Shown: positions 8,534 through 19,750 of the stretch, piece after piece
Layout: each line of letters starts with the position of its first letter
Position numbering within the stretch: position 1 is the first letter of the stretch
Source of the DNA: Rhodopseudomonas palustris JSC-3b
GTDB lineage: Bacteria > Pseudomonadota > Alphaproteobacteria > Rhizobiales > Xanthobacteraceae
Assembly (NCBI GenBank): GCA_000504425.1
Contig: KI632513.1
Location: 2,750,069-2,814,068, forward strand
Direction of reading: 5' to 3'
DNA length: 64,000 bases
Position numbers and translations under genes: made by a program
The notes under the pieces: generated by a model
The model's database searches: none
Seen by the model: only the letters and a program-made list of their open reading frames with translations
Told to the model about the DNA's origin: nothing

Positions 8534-9541
8534 ATGGACGCATTTATTCTTCAGATATTGAACGGTCTCGACAAGGGCGGCGCCTATGCGCTGATTGCCC
8601 TCGGTCTGACGCTGGCTTTTGGCACGCTCGGCGTCGTCAACTTTGCGCATGGCGCGTTGTTCATGCTCGGCGCGTTCTGCGCGGTGACGCTGAACAAGCT
8701 CCTGACCTATGAGATCGTCCGCATCGATCCGACCCGCACCACACCATGGGGATCGCCGCTTGAGGTGAAGACCCCCTATGTGCAGGCCATGCTCGGCGAC
8801 TGGGGCAAGTTTCTGATCGACTATTCGGTTCCGGTGTCGATCCTTTTGGCGATTCCGGTGATGCTGCTGATCGGCCTGGTGCTGGAACGCGGCCTGATCC
8901 GGTTCTTCTACAAGCGCCCGCATGCCGACCAGATTCTGGTGACGTTCGGCCTTGCGATCGTGCTGCAGGAAATCGTCAAGCAGATCTTTGGCGCCAACCC
9001 GATCCCGCAGGTCGCGCCGCATATCGTGTCCGGCAGCCTCGCGCTCACCGACACCATCGTCTATCCCTATTGGCGCATCGTCTATCTGGCGTTCTCGGTG
9101 GTGGTAATCGCCGCGGTGTTCGCCTTCCTGCAGCTCACCACCTTCGGCATGGTGGTGCGCGCCGGCATGCAGGACCGCGAAACGGTAGGCCTGCTCGGCA
9201 TCAATATCGAACGGCGTTTCACCATCGTATTCGGCCTCGCCGCGGTGGTCGCCGGCCTCGCCGGCGTGATGTACACGCCCATATTGCCACCCGATTATCA
9301 CATGGGCATGGACTTCCTGGTGCTGTCCTTCGTGGTGGTGGTGGTCGGCGGCATGGGCTCGCTGCCCGGCGCCGTGCTGGCCGGCTTCCTGCTCGGCATC
9401 GTGCAGTCGTTCGCGTCGATGAACGAGGTCAAGGCGCTGCTGCCCGGCATCGACCAGATCATCATCTATTTGATCGCCGTCATCATTCTGCTGGTTCGGC
9501 CACGCGGACTGCTCGGCCGCAAGGGCGTGATGGAGAGCTAG
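8534..9541 (+). CDS. Branched-chain-type ABC transporter, inner-membrane permease (LivH-like)
   Basis: This 335-residue membrane protein of the LivH family forms the translocation channel with the next gene product. It shows [10 protein letters not shown] near residue 15 and N-F-A-H-G-A near residue 35, both conserved in LivH. A loop of about 45 residues after the second helix is longer than in E. coli. The start at 8534 (M-D-A-F-I-L-Q) is preceded by ggaagg; an upstream in-frame start would add 34 non-family residues. Confidence 0.9.
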   Translation: MDAFILQILNGLDKGGAYALIALGLTLAFGTLGVVNFAHGALFMLGAFCAVTLNKLLTYEIVRIDPTRTTPWGSPLEVKTPYVQAMLGDWGKFLIDYSVPVSILLAIPVMLLIGLVLERGLIRFFYKRPHADQILVTFGLAIVLQEIVKQIFGANPIPQVAPHIVSGSLALTDTIVYPYWRIVYLAFSVVVIAAVFAFLQLTTFGMVVRAGMQDRETVGLLGINIERRFTIVFGLAAVVAGLAGVMYTPILPPDYHMGMDFLVLSFVVVVVGGMGSLPGAVLAGFLLGIVQSFASMNEVKALLPGIDQIIIYLIAVIILLVRPRGLLGRKGVMES

Positions 9542-9545
9542 TCAG

Positions 9546-10769
9546 ATGAAGCACATTTCCAAAACTGCAGATTTCATTCTGCTCGGCTGTTTTGCGCTCG
9601 CGGTAGCACTCGGCCCGTTCATCTTCGCGCCGATCGGCGCCGGATATCCGGACCTGCTGCAGAAATTCGCGATCTACGGCATCTTCGCGATCGGCTTCAA
9701 CATCCTATTCGGCCTCACCGGCTATCTGTCATTCGGCCACGCCGCGTTTCTCGGCGTCGGCTCCTATGCCGCGGTGTGGTCGTTCAAGCTGGTGTCGATG
9801 GAGCTATTGCCAGCGATCGGCCTGTCGGTGCTGCTGGCCGGCCTGCTGGCGCTCGCGATTGGCTTCGTCAGCCTGCGGCGTTCGGGCATCTACTTCTCGA
9901 TCCTGACGCTGGCGTTCGCGCAGATGTGCTACAACATGGCCTACTCGGTGCTGACGCCGATCACCAACGGTGAAACCGGCCTGCGCGTGCTGCGCACCGA
10001 CCCGCGTTATCTCGACTCCGCACTCGGCTATTCGGCCAAGATGCCGACGCTGTTCGGCCTCGAGATCACCGGCTGGACCGGCTATTACATCTGCGGCGTG
10101 GTGCTGATTGCCGCATTCGGCCTGTCGAACGCGATCTTCCGCTCGCCGTTCGGCATGACGCTGCGCGCCATCAAGTCCAACCAGAACCGGATGGGCTACA
10201 CCGGCTTCAACTCGCGGCCCTATCTGCTCAGCGCGTTCGTGATGTCCGGCATGTTCGCCGGTCTTGCCGGCGCGCTGCTGGCCGCCACCGACCCGCTGGC
10301 GGGCGCGGAGCGCATGCAGTGGACCGCGTCGGGCGAAGTGGTGCTGATGACCATTCTCGGCGGCGCCGGCACGCTGCTCGGCCCGGTGATCGGCACCGGC
10401 ATCATCAAGTACTTCGAAAACATCTTCTCGGCCTATAATGAGACTATGCTGAGCGCGATGTTCTCGTTCGTGCCGGATGGCGTGCGCGAACCGCTGGTGA
10501 AGTTCATGAGCCTGTTCGTCGGCGATGGCTGGCAGCTCACCCTCGGCCTGATCTTCATGGCGGTGGTGATCTTCCTGCCCGGCGGCGTGATGGAAGGCGT
10601 GATGCGGCTGTTCCGGGTCAAGCACACCCCGCGGGTGCGCTCGCTCGGCGACTCGCCGCAGCGCGATATGCTCGGCGAAAGCATCATCGAGGAAATGCCG
10701 TCGGACTATGACTCCTCCGGCGCCCACAAGCATCCCGCCAAGAACAACGTGACCCCGGTGGCGCCATGA
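9546..10769 (+). CDS. Branched-chain-type ABC transporter, inner-membrane permease (LivM-like)
   Basis: This 407-residue protein is the second permease subunit. It has the LivM signature [10 protein letters not shown] near residue 60 and [10 protein letters not shown] in the cytoplasmic loop that contacts the ATPases. A hydrophilic tail of about 50 residues follows the last membrane helix. It starts four bases after livH and overlaps livG by ATGA, so the subunits are made together. Confidence 0.9.
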   Translation: MKHISKTADFILLGCFALAVALGPFIFAPIGAGYPDLLQKFAIYGIFAIGFNILFGLTGYLSFGHAAFLGVGSYAAVWSFKLVSMELLPAIGLSVLLAGLLALAIGFVSLRRSGIYFSILTLAFAQMCYNMAYSVLTPITNGETGLRVLRTDPRYLDSALGYSAKMPTLFGLEITGWTGYYICGVVLIAAFGLSNAIFRSPFGMTLRAIKSNQNRMGYTGFNSRPYLLSAFVMSGMFAGLAGALLAATDPLAGAERMQWTASGEVVLMTILGGAGTLLGPVIGTGIIKYFENIFSAYNETMLSAMFSFVPDGVREPLVKFMSLFVGDGWQLTLGLIFMAVVIFLPGGVMEGVMRLFRVKHTPRVRSLGDSPQRDMLGESIIEEMPSDYDSSGAHKHPAKNNVTPVAP

Positions 10770-11526
10770 ACCCGACCCTGCTGCATATCGACAATGTCCA
10801 TAAGACGTTCGCCGGCCTGCACGCGCTCAGCGACGTCAACCTCGATATTCGCGAGGGCGAGACCCACGCGATCATCGGCCCGAACGGTGCCGGCAAATCG
10901 ACGCTGCTCAATGTTTGCGTCGGCGTGATCGCGCCGACCAAGGGCAAGGTGCTGTTCGACGGCCAGCAGCTCACCGGGCGCCGGCCGTTCGAGATCAACC
11001 AGCTCGGCGTGGCGCGCGTGTTTCAGACGCCGGAAATTTTTGGCGATCTGACCGTGATCGAGAACGTGATGATGGCGATGCTGTCGCATCGCGACGGCGC
11101 GTTCCGGCTGCGGCTATTATCGCGCTTTGACGAGCGCGGCCAGGTTGGCCGGCGCGCCGCCAAGGCGCTGGCCGATCTCGGGCTCGGCGATCACCTGCAT
11201 CATTTGGCGGGCGCGCTGTCGCGCGGCGACAAGCGGCGGCTCGAACTGGTGATGAGTCTGGCGCAGGACCCGAAGATGCTGCTGCTGGATGAGCCGACCG
11301 CGGGCATGGCCCGCGCCGACACCAACACCACCATCGACATTTTGCGCGACATCAAGCGCAAGACCGGGATCACCATCGTCATCATCGAACACGACATGCA
11401 TGTCGTGTTCTCGCTCGCCGATCGCATCACCGTGCTGGCCGGCGGACGGGTGATCGCGCAGGGCGTGCCTGAGGAGATCAAGGGCAATCCCAAGGTGATC
11501 GAGGCCTATCTCGGCGAGGAGCAGGT

Positions 11527-11530
<4 letters not shown>
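10766..11530 (+). CDS. Branched-chain-type ABC transporter, ATP-binding protein (LivG-like)
   Basis: This 254-residue ATPase has Walker [10 protein letters not shown], Walker [12 protein letters not shown] and switch histidine I-I-E-H-D-M. The C-loop reads L-S-R-G-D-K-R-R-L rather than the usual L-S-x-G-x-Q, a variant common in LivG-like proteins. The C-terminal extension with I-E-A-Y-L-G-E is the LivG/LptB-type tail. It overlaps livM and livF by four bases each. Confidence 0.92.
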
Positions 11531-12279
<749 letters not shown>

Positions 12280-12351
12280 TCGATCGTTGCCACGACAACG
12301 GTCTTAGCGGCTCTGAGAACCGCTAATACCAACGGCTCCTGCCATTGACTC

Positions 12352-12440
12352 GTCATGCCCGCGCTTGTCGCGGGCATCCACGTCTTGAAAGCGCTGCAAG
12401 ATCAAAGACGTGGATGGCCGGGACGGAGCCCGGCCATGAC
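12352..12440. repeat. Dispersed palindromic element, family B, copy 1
   Basis: The element is bounded by GTCATG and CATGAC. It holds two GC-rich hairpins (ATGCCCGCG-cttgt-CGCGGGCAT and ATGGCCGGG-acgga-GCCCGGCCAT) joined by CCACGTCTT...AGACGTGG. A second copy lies in the opposite sense at 21085-21173. One arm alone occurs at 45041-45064. Confidence 0.85.
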
Positions 12441-12481
12441 GGCAAATGACATAAGCGCACAACGTGCGGCGTTCCCCGCGA

Positions 12482-13546
12482 TCACCCCAGTTCCGGGCGA
12501 CTGTCGCTTTGCTTCGCCGCGCCAAAAATGTCCCAGACTGCGATGAACATTGCCGCGATTACCGGGCCGAGGATGAAGCCGTTCAGGCCGAACACGTTGA
12601 TGCCGCCGAGCGTCGAGATCAGCACCACATAGTCCGGCATCTTGGTGTCTTTGCCGACCAGCACCGGCCGCAGCAGATTGTCGACCAGCCCGATCACGAA
12701 CGCGCCATAGGCAAACAACACCACGCCTTTCCAGACCGCGCCGGTGGCGAGCAGATAGATCGCGATCGGCACCCAGACGAGGCCCGCGCCGACCGCCGGC
12801 AGCAGCGACAGAAACGCCATCACCACCGCCCAGAGCAGCGCGCCGCCGATACCGAGCACCCACAGCATCAACCCGCCGAGCGCGCCCTGCAGCATGGCGA
12901 TCACCATGTTGCCCTTGATGGTGGCGCGGATCACCACGATGAATTTCAGCAACAATTCGTTGAGCTGATGCTCATGCAGCGGCAACGCCGCGCGAATCCG
13001 GTCGGTCAGCTTCTCGCCGTCGCGGAACAGGAAGAACAGCAGATACAGCATCACACCGAGATTGATGACGAACTCAAAGGTGTTTTGGCCGATGGTCAGC
13101 GCCTGCCCGGCCAGAAACTGGCTGCTCTTGAGCAGGCCATCGGACAATTGCTGCTGCAATGCGCCGAGATTGCCGATGTCGAACTCTTTCACCAGATCGG
13201 TGACCCAGGACGGCAGCGCCGCGGTCACCTCGCGAAACAGCCGTGCCAGATCGATCTCGCCCGATTGGAACCGGCCATAGGTGCTGGCCGCCTCCTTGGC
13301 CAGCGCCGCGCCGATCAGCGATAGCGGCAGCAGCACCATCATGATGATGATCGCCAGCGTCAGCAGCGCGGCAATGTTGTCGCGGCCGTTCAAGCGTTGC
13401 CACAGCCAGCGATGCAGCGGCGTGAACACGATCGCGATCACCACGCCCCACAACAGACCACTGTAGAACGGCAACAACACCCAGCCAAAGGCCAGGGTCA
13501 CCACCACGATCAGCAACAGAAAAAACTTGTTCTCGTCAGCGCGCAT
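12482..13546 (-). CDS. AI-2E family transporter (PF01594-type, YdiK/PerM-like)
   Basis: This 354-residue inner-membrane protein has two N-terminal helices, a long periplasmic or amphipathic section and a C-terminal block of helices. The C-terminal motifs L-P-A-V-G-A-G and P-V-L-V-G-K fit the AI-2E exporter family. Characterised members export autoinducer-2 or act as sodium/proton antiporters, so the substrate is unknown. The ATG at 13546 lies inside the 3' end of the upstream gene (11-base overlap); an upstream in-frame start would overlap it far more. Confidence 0.88.
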   Translation of the reverse strand: MRADENKFFLLLIVVVTLAFGWVLLPFYSGLLWGVVIAIVFTPLHRWLWQRLNGRDNIAALLTLAIIIMMVLLPLSLIGAALAKEAASTYGRFQSGEIDLARLFREVTAALPSWVTDLVKEFDIGNLGALQQQLSDGLLKSSQFLAGQALTIGQNTFEFVINLGVMLYLLFFLFRDGEKLTDRIRAALPLHEHQLNELLLKFIVVIRATIKGNMVIAMLQGALGGLMLWVLGIGGALLWAVVMAFLSLLPAVGAGLVWVPIAIYLLATGAVWKGVVLFAYGAFVIGLVDNLLRPVLVGKDTKMPDYVVLISTLGGINVFGLNGFILGPVIAAMFIAVWDIFGAAKQSDSRPELG

Positions 13547-14045
13547 GCGGACCGTTGTTTTGGAGGCGGCGGGCGCTGACCACGCGCTGCACCAGCGTGC
13601 GAGCGGTGTCGTGATCAGCGGCGAGTGCCGCCAGCCATAACAGCACGCCGCCATGGAACAGCGCGGCGCCGGAGCCGACTGCGGTGAGATGCCAGATCAC
13701 GCCGGGGCCGGCCATCATCAGCGAGCAGCCCGACAAATAGAGTAAGCCAAGCCAGATCGGCAACGGATGGCCGAGCCGCCAAGTGGTGAGCGCGAGCAGC
13801 GCGATGGCAATCACGGCCTTCACCACCGCCATGAAGCGCAGCAGCATCGCAAGCTCGGCATCGCTGCGCAGCAGCTCCGCTCCAGCCGGCGCCCATAGCA
13901 GGCCGCTTGCGGCCGCGATCATCGCGACCAGCAGCAGCGCCGGTTGCCAGAGGCTGCTGCGCCACAGCGGCGGCCGTGCGGCGGCGCGGGTCGCGGCATC
14001 TCCGGCGGCGCTTTGGCGCAAGGGATAGCCGACGGCATCGGTCAT
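13536..14045 (-). CDS. Hypothetical membrane protein
   Basis: I do not recognise this 169-residue protein. It has about 30 hydrophilic residues, then roughly four hydrophobic helices, then a short basic tail. The start at 14045 has a strong ggaggtgg site seven bases upstream; an upstream in-frame start lacks one. It overlaps the AI-2E gene and follows the DsbA-like gene by about 80 bases, so all three are probably one operon. Confidence 0.7.
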   Translation of the reverse strand: MTDAVGYPLRQSAAGDAATRAAARPPLWRSSLWQPALLLVAMIAAASGLLWAPAGAELLRSDAELAMLLRFMAVVKAVIAIALLALTTWRLGHPLPIWLGLLYLSGCSLMMAGPGVIWHLTAVGSGAALFHGGVLLWLAALAADHDTARTLVQRVVSARRLQNNGPHAR

Positions 14046-14128
14046 CACCACCTCCGTGGATCGTTCAGCCACGCTAGCGCAACGCTGCCGGATCGGCAAT
14101 TTCCCCGTCAGCGACGGAAATTGCCCGA

Positions 14129-14812
14129 TCACTCCTTCTTGCTGGCGGCCGCGCGGCGCGCATCGGCAACCGCCATGGCGAACTGCTCCTTGGTCAGCAC
14201 GCCCGGCACCCGGAACTTGCCGATGATGTAAGACGGCGTGCCGACAAAGCCGAATGCCTTGGCCTGACTGTCGCTGCGCTTCAGCACCGCCTCGATCGCA
14301 GCGCGGTTCTTGTCGAGATCGCTGCCGGCGCGATCGACATCAAGGCCGGCGCGCACCAAGGCGTCGCGCGCGGTGCTTTCCGTGAGACGCGAGGTCATCG
14401 CCATCAGCGCATCATGCGCTTCGATAAACTTGTCTTGATATTTGAACGCCAACGCCAGCCGCGCGGCATAGACCGAGGCCGGGCCGAGCACCGGCCAATC
14501 CTTGAACACCATGCGGATCTTGCCGTCTTCCTTGACCAGCGCGTGCAGATCGGGCGCGATCTTGCGGCAATAGGGACACTGATAATCGGCAAATTCCACA
14601 ATGGTGATATCGCCGGCCGGATTGCCGGTCACCGGAATTTCCGGATCACGCAGCACCGAGGCTTCGCTCAGCACTTCCAGATCGGAAGCCGCGAGCGCCG
14701 CCGTGCTGCCGCCGAACAGCAGCGCCGCACTGGTCAAGACCAGCGCATCACGGCGCGAAAGCTGGGGGCTGGTCGGCGCGTGGCCGGCGGACATCGTCTG
14801 CGTGATCATCAT
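14129..14812 (-). CDS. DsbA-family thiol:disulfide oxidoreductase, exported
   Basis: This 227-residue protein has a thioredoxin fold with active site C-P-Y-C in F-A-D-Y-Q-C-P-Y-C-R and cis-proline G-T-P-S-Y-I-I-G near residue 200. The leader contains S-R-R-D-A-L-V-L followed by a hydrophobic run ending A-L-A-A, which could be a Tat or Sec signal. The helical insert and cis-Pro context are of the DsbA/ScsC/BdbD type. Two adjacent ATGs (14812 and 14809) follow aggag; the second has the better spacing. A DsbB homologue lies 1.8 kb away on the same strand and may be its oxidant. Confidence 0.88.
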   Translation of the reverse strand: MMITQTMSAGHAPTSPQLSRRDALVLTSAALLFGGSTAALAASDLEVLSEASVLRDPEIPVTGNPAGDITIVEFADYQCPYCRKIAPDLHALVKEDGKIRMVFKDWPVLGPASVYAARLALAFKYQDKFIEAHDALMAMTSRLTESTARDALVRAGLDVDRAGSDLDKNRAAIEAVLKRSDSQAKAFGFVGTPSYIIGKFRVPGVLTKEQFAMAVADARRAAASKKE

Positions 14813-14927
14813 GGTTCTCCTGCCGCCGCCACGATCCAACCATGGCGACCCGCTGGCTTTGGCACATCTGGCCCAGGGACGATAGCGGCCGCGGCCGCCG
14901 CACGGCGGTCTCGCGCAGGATTGATCG

Positions 14928-15653
14928 TCAGCGCAGCAGCAGTGTGGCGGCCAGCGGCACCAGCAGCGAGGTCAGCAGCGCATTGAGGCTCATGGCGATG
15001 CCCGCGAACGCACCGGCAATGGCATTGACCTGGAACGCGCGCGCCGTGCCGATGCCATGCGAGGTCAGCCCGAGCGCAAAACCGCGTGCGCGAAAATCGC
15101 TGATCCGCAAGCGGTTCATCAGCGGCGTCACCACGATCGCGCCGATGATGCCGGTCAGGATCACTGCGACCGCGGCGAATGACGGATCGCCGCCAATTGA
15201 TTCCGCGATGCCCATCGCCACGCCGGCGGTCACCGATTTCGGCGCCAGCGAGCGCACCACATCGTCCGGCAGTCCGGCGAGCTGCGCCAGCCACACCACC
15301 GACAGGATCGCGGTGATGCTGCCGACGATCAGCGCCAGCAGCATCGGCACGATCGCGGCCACAATTGCGCGGCGGTTTTCATAGAGCGGCACCGCGAGCG
15401 CCACCGTCGCCGGGCCGAGCAGGAAGTGCACGAACTGCGCGCCGCCAAAATAGGTCTGATATGAGGTGCCGGTCAGCGACAGAAACACGCCGATGATCCA
15501 CATCGCGTGCAGCACCGGATTGGCGAGCGGATGACGGCCGGTGGCCTGCGACAGCGCATCGGTGGCCGCATAGACCAACAGCGTCACCGTCAGCCACAGC
15601 AGCGGCGTTTGCGACAGATAGACCCAGAGCGCAAAGGGATTGTCGCTGATCAC
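14928..15653 (-). CDS. LrgB/CidB-family membrane protein
   Basis: This 241-residue polytopic protein carries the LrgB signature A-P-K-S-V-T-A-G-V-A-M-G and the late segment S-H-G-I-G-T-A-R-A. LrgA/LrgB pairs were described as antiholin-like modulators of murein hydrolase activity. Later work links them to pyruvate or glycolate transport. The gene overlaps the LrgA-like gene by ATGA, which supports a functional pair. Confidence 0.9.
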   Translation of the reverse strand: MISDNPFALWVYLSQTPLLWLTVTLLVYAATDALSQATGRHPLANPVLHAMWIIGVFLSLTGTSYQTYFGGAQFVHFLLGPATVALAVPLYENRRAIVAAIVPMLLALIVGSITAILSVVWLAQLAGLPDDVVRSLAPKSVTAGVAMGIAESIGGDPSFAAVAVILTGIIGAIVVTPLMNRLRISDFRARGFALGLTSHGIGTARAFQVNAIAGAFAGIAMSLNALLTSLLVPLAATLLLR

Positions 15654-16030
15654 TTCGCCCTCCGCGTCAACAGCCGCGCGGCAAGCAGGAAGGTGCCGAC
15701 CGTGACCAGCAGCGTGATCAGTGCCGAGACGATCAGCACCAGCGCGATCGCGACGCCGCGATCGGCGAGCAGATCGAGTTTTTGCACCACGCCGACCCCG
15801 GCGGGCACGAACATCAGCGACATATGGGCGAGCAGCACCCGCGCCGCCTTCTCGACGCCGTCATGGCGCAGCGGCCCGAATTCCAGGATCGAGAACTGAT
15901 CACGCAGCAGCAGCAGCAACACCAATAGCGCAAGCCCGATCACCGGGCCGGGCAGCGGCAGCGCGAAGCCGCGCGCCAGCCCTTCGCCGATCAATTGGCA
16001 AAGCAGGATCAGGCTGAAACTGGCGATCAT
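15650..16030 (-). CDS. LrgA/CidA-family holin-like membrane protein
   Basis: This 126-residue protein has four predicted helices and the family segments G-P-V-I-G-L-A-L-L and L-L-A-H-M-S-L-M-F-V-P-A-G-V-G. It is the expected partner of the LrgB-like protein downstream, which it overlaps by four bases. No regulatory gene such as lytSR is adjacent. Confidence 0.9.
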   Translation of the reverse strand: MIASFSLILLCQLIGEGLARGFALPLPGPVIGLALLVLLLLLRDQFSILEFGPLRHDGVEKAARVLLAHMSLMFVPAGVGVVQKLDLLADRGVAIALVLIVSALITLLVTVGTFLLAARLLTRRAK

Positions 16031-16085
16031 CGGCGCGCCCCGCGGTCACGCGGCCGGCAGCTGCGGCCGCATGCCGTGCTGGCGG

Positions 16086-16559
16086 TCAGGCGCCCTTCAG
16101 CTTCTTGTTGCACTCGCTCCAGTAGCCGCCGCCCTTCTGGATCCAGCGCAATCCGCCGGTGGTGTTGTTGGCCTTGTTGATCTTCCATTGGTCCGCGCAG
16201 GTATGCAGTCGCGAGCGTGCCGGCTTTTCCTCGGCATATTTCGGATCGATCGCCGTCGGGAATACCGCCGGGCCAGGGGCCGCGGCGGGCTTTGCCGCCG
16301 CCTGTTTGCTGTCAGGCTTGGCATCCGCTTTGGCGGGCTTGGCGTCATCGGCCTTGCCCTCCGGCTTGGCGGCAGCCGCATCAGCACAATCGGATTTGCG
16401 GAAATCGTTCCAGCTCTTGTCGCCGAGCGTGCCGGCCGCCTTGGCCGCCTGATATTTGGCGCTGCATTCCTGCGCCGTCAGCGCCTGAGCAGCCTGTGGC
16501 GGCAGCAATGCGGCGCAAAGCAATGCGGCGCCTGCCATCAGTGTGGTGCGTGTCATCAT
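16086..16559 (-). CDS. Hypothetical secreted protein with Ala/Lys/Pro-rich linker
   Basis: This 157-residue protein has a signal peptide (M-T-R-T-T-L-M-A-G-A-A-L-L-C) with likely cleavage after A-Q-A. A short segment T-A-Q-E-C-S-A-K-Y-Q-A-A-K follows, with a paired cysteine in F-R-K-S-D-C. A low-complexity A/K/P linker and a C-terminal part with two more cysteines complete it. The first Cys pair resembles the PsiF-type repeat, but the match is loose. The start follows aggaggg; ATGs at 16559 and 16556 are both possible. Function unknown. Confidence 0.75.
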   Translation of the reverse strand: MMTRTTLMAGAALLCAALLPPQAAQALTAQECSAKYQAAKAAGTLGDKSWNDFRKSDCADAAAAKPEGKADDAKPAKADAKPDSKQAAAKPAAAPGPAVFPTAIDPKYAEEKPARSRLHTCADQWKINKANNTTGGLRWIQKGGGYWSECNKKLKGA

Positions 16560-16653
16560 CGGCCCCCTCCTGTCGCGTTCGCGAGTGGCCCATCCTACTG
16601 CGCAGATGCCAACTGACAACGTGCTACGGCCGGTATTCGCCAGGCCAGTGCGC

Positions 16654-17202
16654 TCACCGGCGGCGATACACAATGCCGCCGATCGCCAGCACCACCATCG
16701 CCAGCGAGATCAGCACATTATAGCCGGCCAGCGACAGGCCGAGAAACCGCCACTGCACCTCGTCGCAGGGAATCACCTTCACCGCGTCGAGCCGGTCGAG
16801 CAGGCTGCCAGCGCTGCCGAAATCGACCGCGCGCCCGGCGCAGCCGGCCGGCCCCTTCCAAAATCCCCATTCCACGCCCGAGTGGTAGGCGCCGAGCGCG
16901 CCATTGGCGACCATCGCCAGCGCGACCAGCACCAGCCCGGCGCGCAGCCAGCCCGGCGCCGCGCCAAGCCAGGCGCCGAGCGCCAGCAACAGCGCCAGCG
17001 GCGTGGCAAAGTAGTAGCCATAGCGCTGCTCAAGACAGAGCGGACAGGGCCGGATATCGAGCACCAGCTCAAAGAACCAGGCGCCGGCCAGCGTGCCGGC
17101 CCCGATCAGCGCCACGCCGAGCGCCGCCCACATCAAGGGTTCAAGCGCCGCGCGCCGTCCCGCTTTGCCGTCCGCTGTCTCGATGCCGAACTCGGATGCC
17201 AC
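16654..17202 (-). CDS. DsbB-family disulfide bond formation protein
   Basis: This 182-residue protein has four membrane helices. A first periplasmic cysteine pair is in R-P-C-P-L-C-L-E-Q-R and a second in G-C-A-G-R and V-I-P-C-D-E. That is the DsbB arrangement, which reoxidises DsbA and passes electrons to quinone. The N-terminal 20 residues are hydrophilic and could be trimmed if translation starts later. It ends about 95 bases upstream of the secreted cysteine-containing protein on the same strand. Confidence 0.88.
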   Translation of the reverse strand: MASEFGIETADGKAGRRAALEPLMWAALGVALIGAGTLAGAWFFELVLDIRPCPLCLEQRYGYYFATPLALLLALGAWLGAAPGWLRAGLVLVALAMVANGALGAYHSGVEWGFWKGPAGCAGRAVDFGSAGSLLDRLDAVKVIPCDEVQWRFLGLSLAGYNVLISLAMVVLAIGGIVYRRR

Positions 17203-17369
17203 GGGGAATCTCCTGCTGCTCTGCCCTCCTAGCGCCGACCGCCGGTGCTGTCGAGCAGAGCGCGGATCGCAACGCAGCTTGCAGCGGCTGCGTGATCCGG
17301 GTTGACCGTAACGGGCCGCCCGCTATAGTCCGCCCGCTTCGCGATTTCGGCGCTGCCGAGGTCGCGCGG

Positions 17370-17454
17370 GCCCCTGTGGCGGAACTGGTAGACGCGCTCG
17401 ACTCAAAATCGAGTTCCGCAAGGAGTGCTGGTTCGATTCCGGCCAGGGGCACCA
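17370..17454 (+). tRNA. tRNA-Leu (anticodon CAA)
   Basis: The acceptor stem GCCCCTG (17370-17376) pairs with CAGGGGC (17444-17450), followed by A and an encoded CCA. The anticodon stem CTCGA/TCGAG encloses the loop CTCAAAA, giving anticodon CAA, which reads UUG. A long variable arm and the T-loop TTCGATT confirm a class II leucine tRNA. Confidence 0.95.
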
Positions 17455-19370
<1,916 letters not shown>

Positions 19371-19750
19371 TCCAAACGGCGACCGGCGGTTTGCTGCGGC
19401 AAGCCGCCGGCGTCTTCGCCGCTGCGCATCGGCGCAGCAGCCACGGGCCTGTGCGGGCCGCAGGCCAGGCGCTCGCCCTGATCATGCTACGGCGCGGTCA
19501 AGCCATCTGGCGGCTGCCGCAGCCATGCCACAGGCGCCCAGCTCACAACCCAGGATTATCACGGGCAGCAACGTCAACCAGGCGCTGCTGCGCTTCGCTG
19601 CGCCTTGGGGTATAATGTTTTGGGTCAGAACGTTCCCCACAGGCTTCGCAGGTTAACCTTCAGAGTATTTTAACGAAGACTTCCGGACCGCTTTGGTCTT
19701 TCTCTCCGAATGACCGGCATCCGAATGCCGCCGCGATATTGGACCGAGCC
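19371..19750. other. Intergenic region downstream of gdhA
   Basis: About 380 bases. Apart from the stem-loop directly after gdhA I see no gene. The last 100 bases before the GNAT-like gene are less GC-rich and probably contain its promoter. Confidence 0.5.
19383..19410 (+). terminator. Stem-loop after gdhA
   Basis: CCGGCGGTTTGC pairs with GCAAGCCGCCGG (one G-U pair) around a 4-base loop, 12 bases after the stop. There is no T-tract, so it may be a transcript-stabilising hairpin or an imperfect terminator. Confidence 0.5.

Noticed and set aside
12361-12440. Possible CRISPR-like repeat or intrinsic terminator
   Set aside because: Only one two-hairpin unit with no regular spacing or spacers; it is a dispersed palindromic element.
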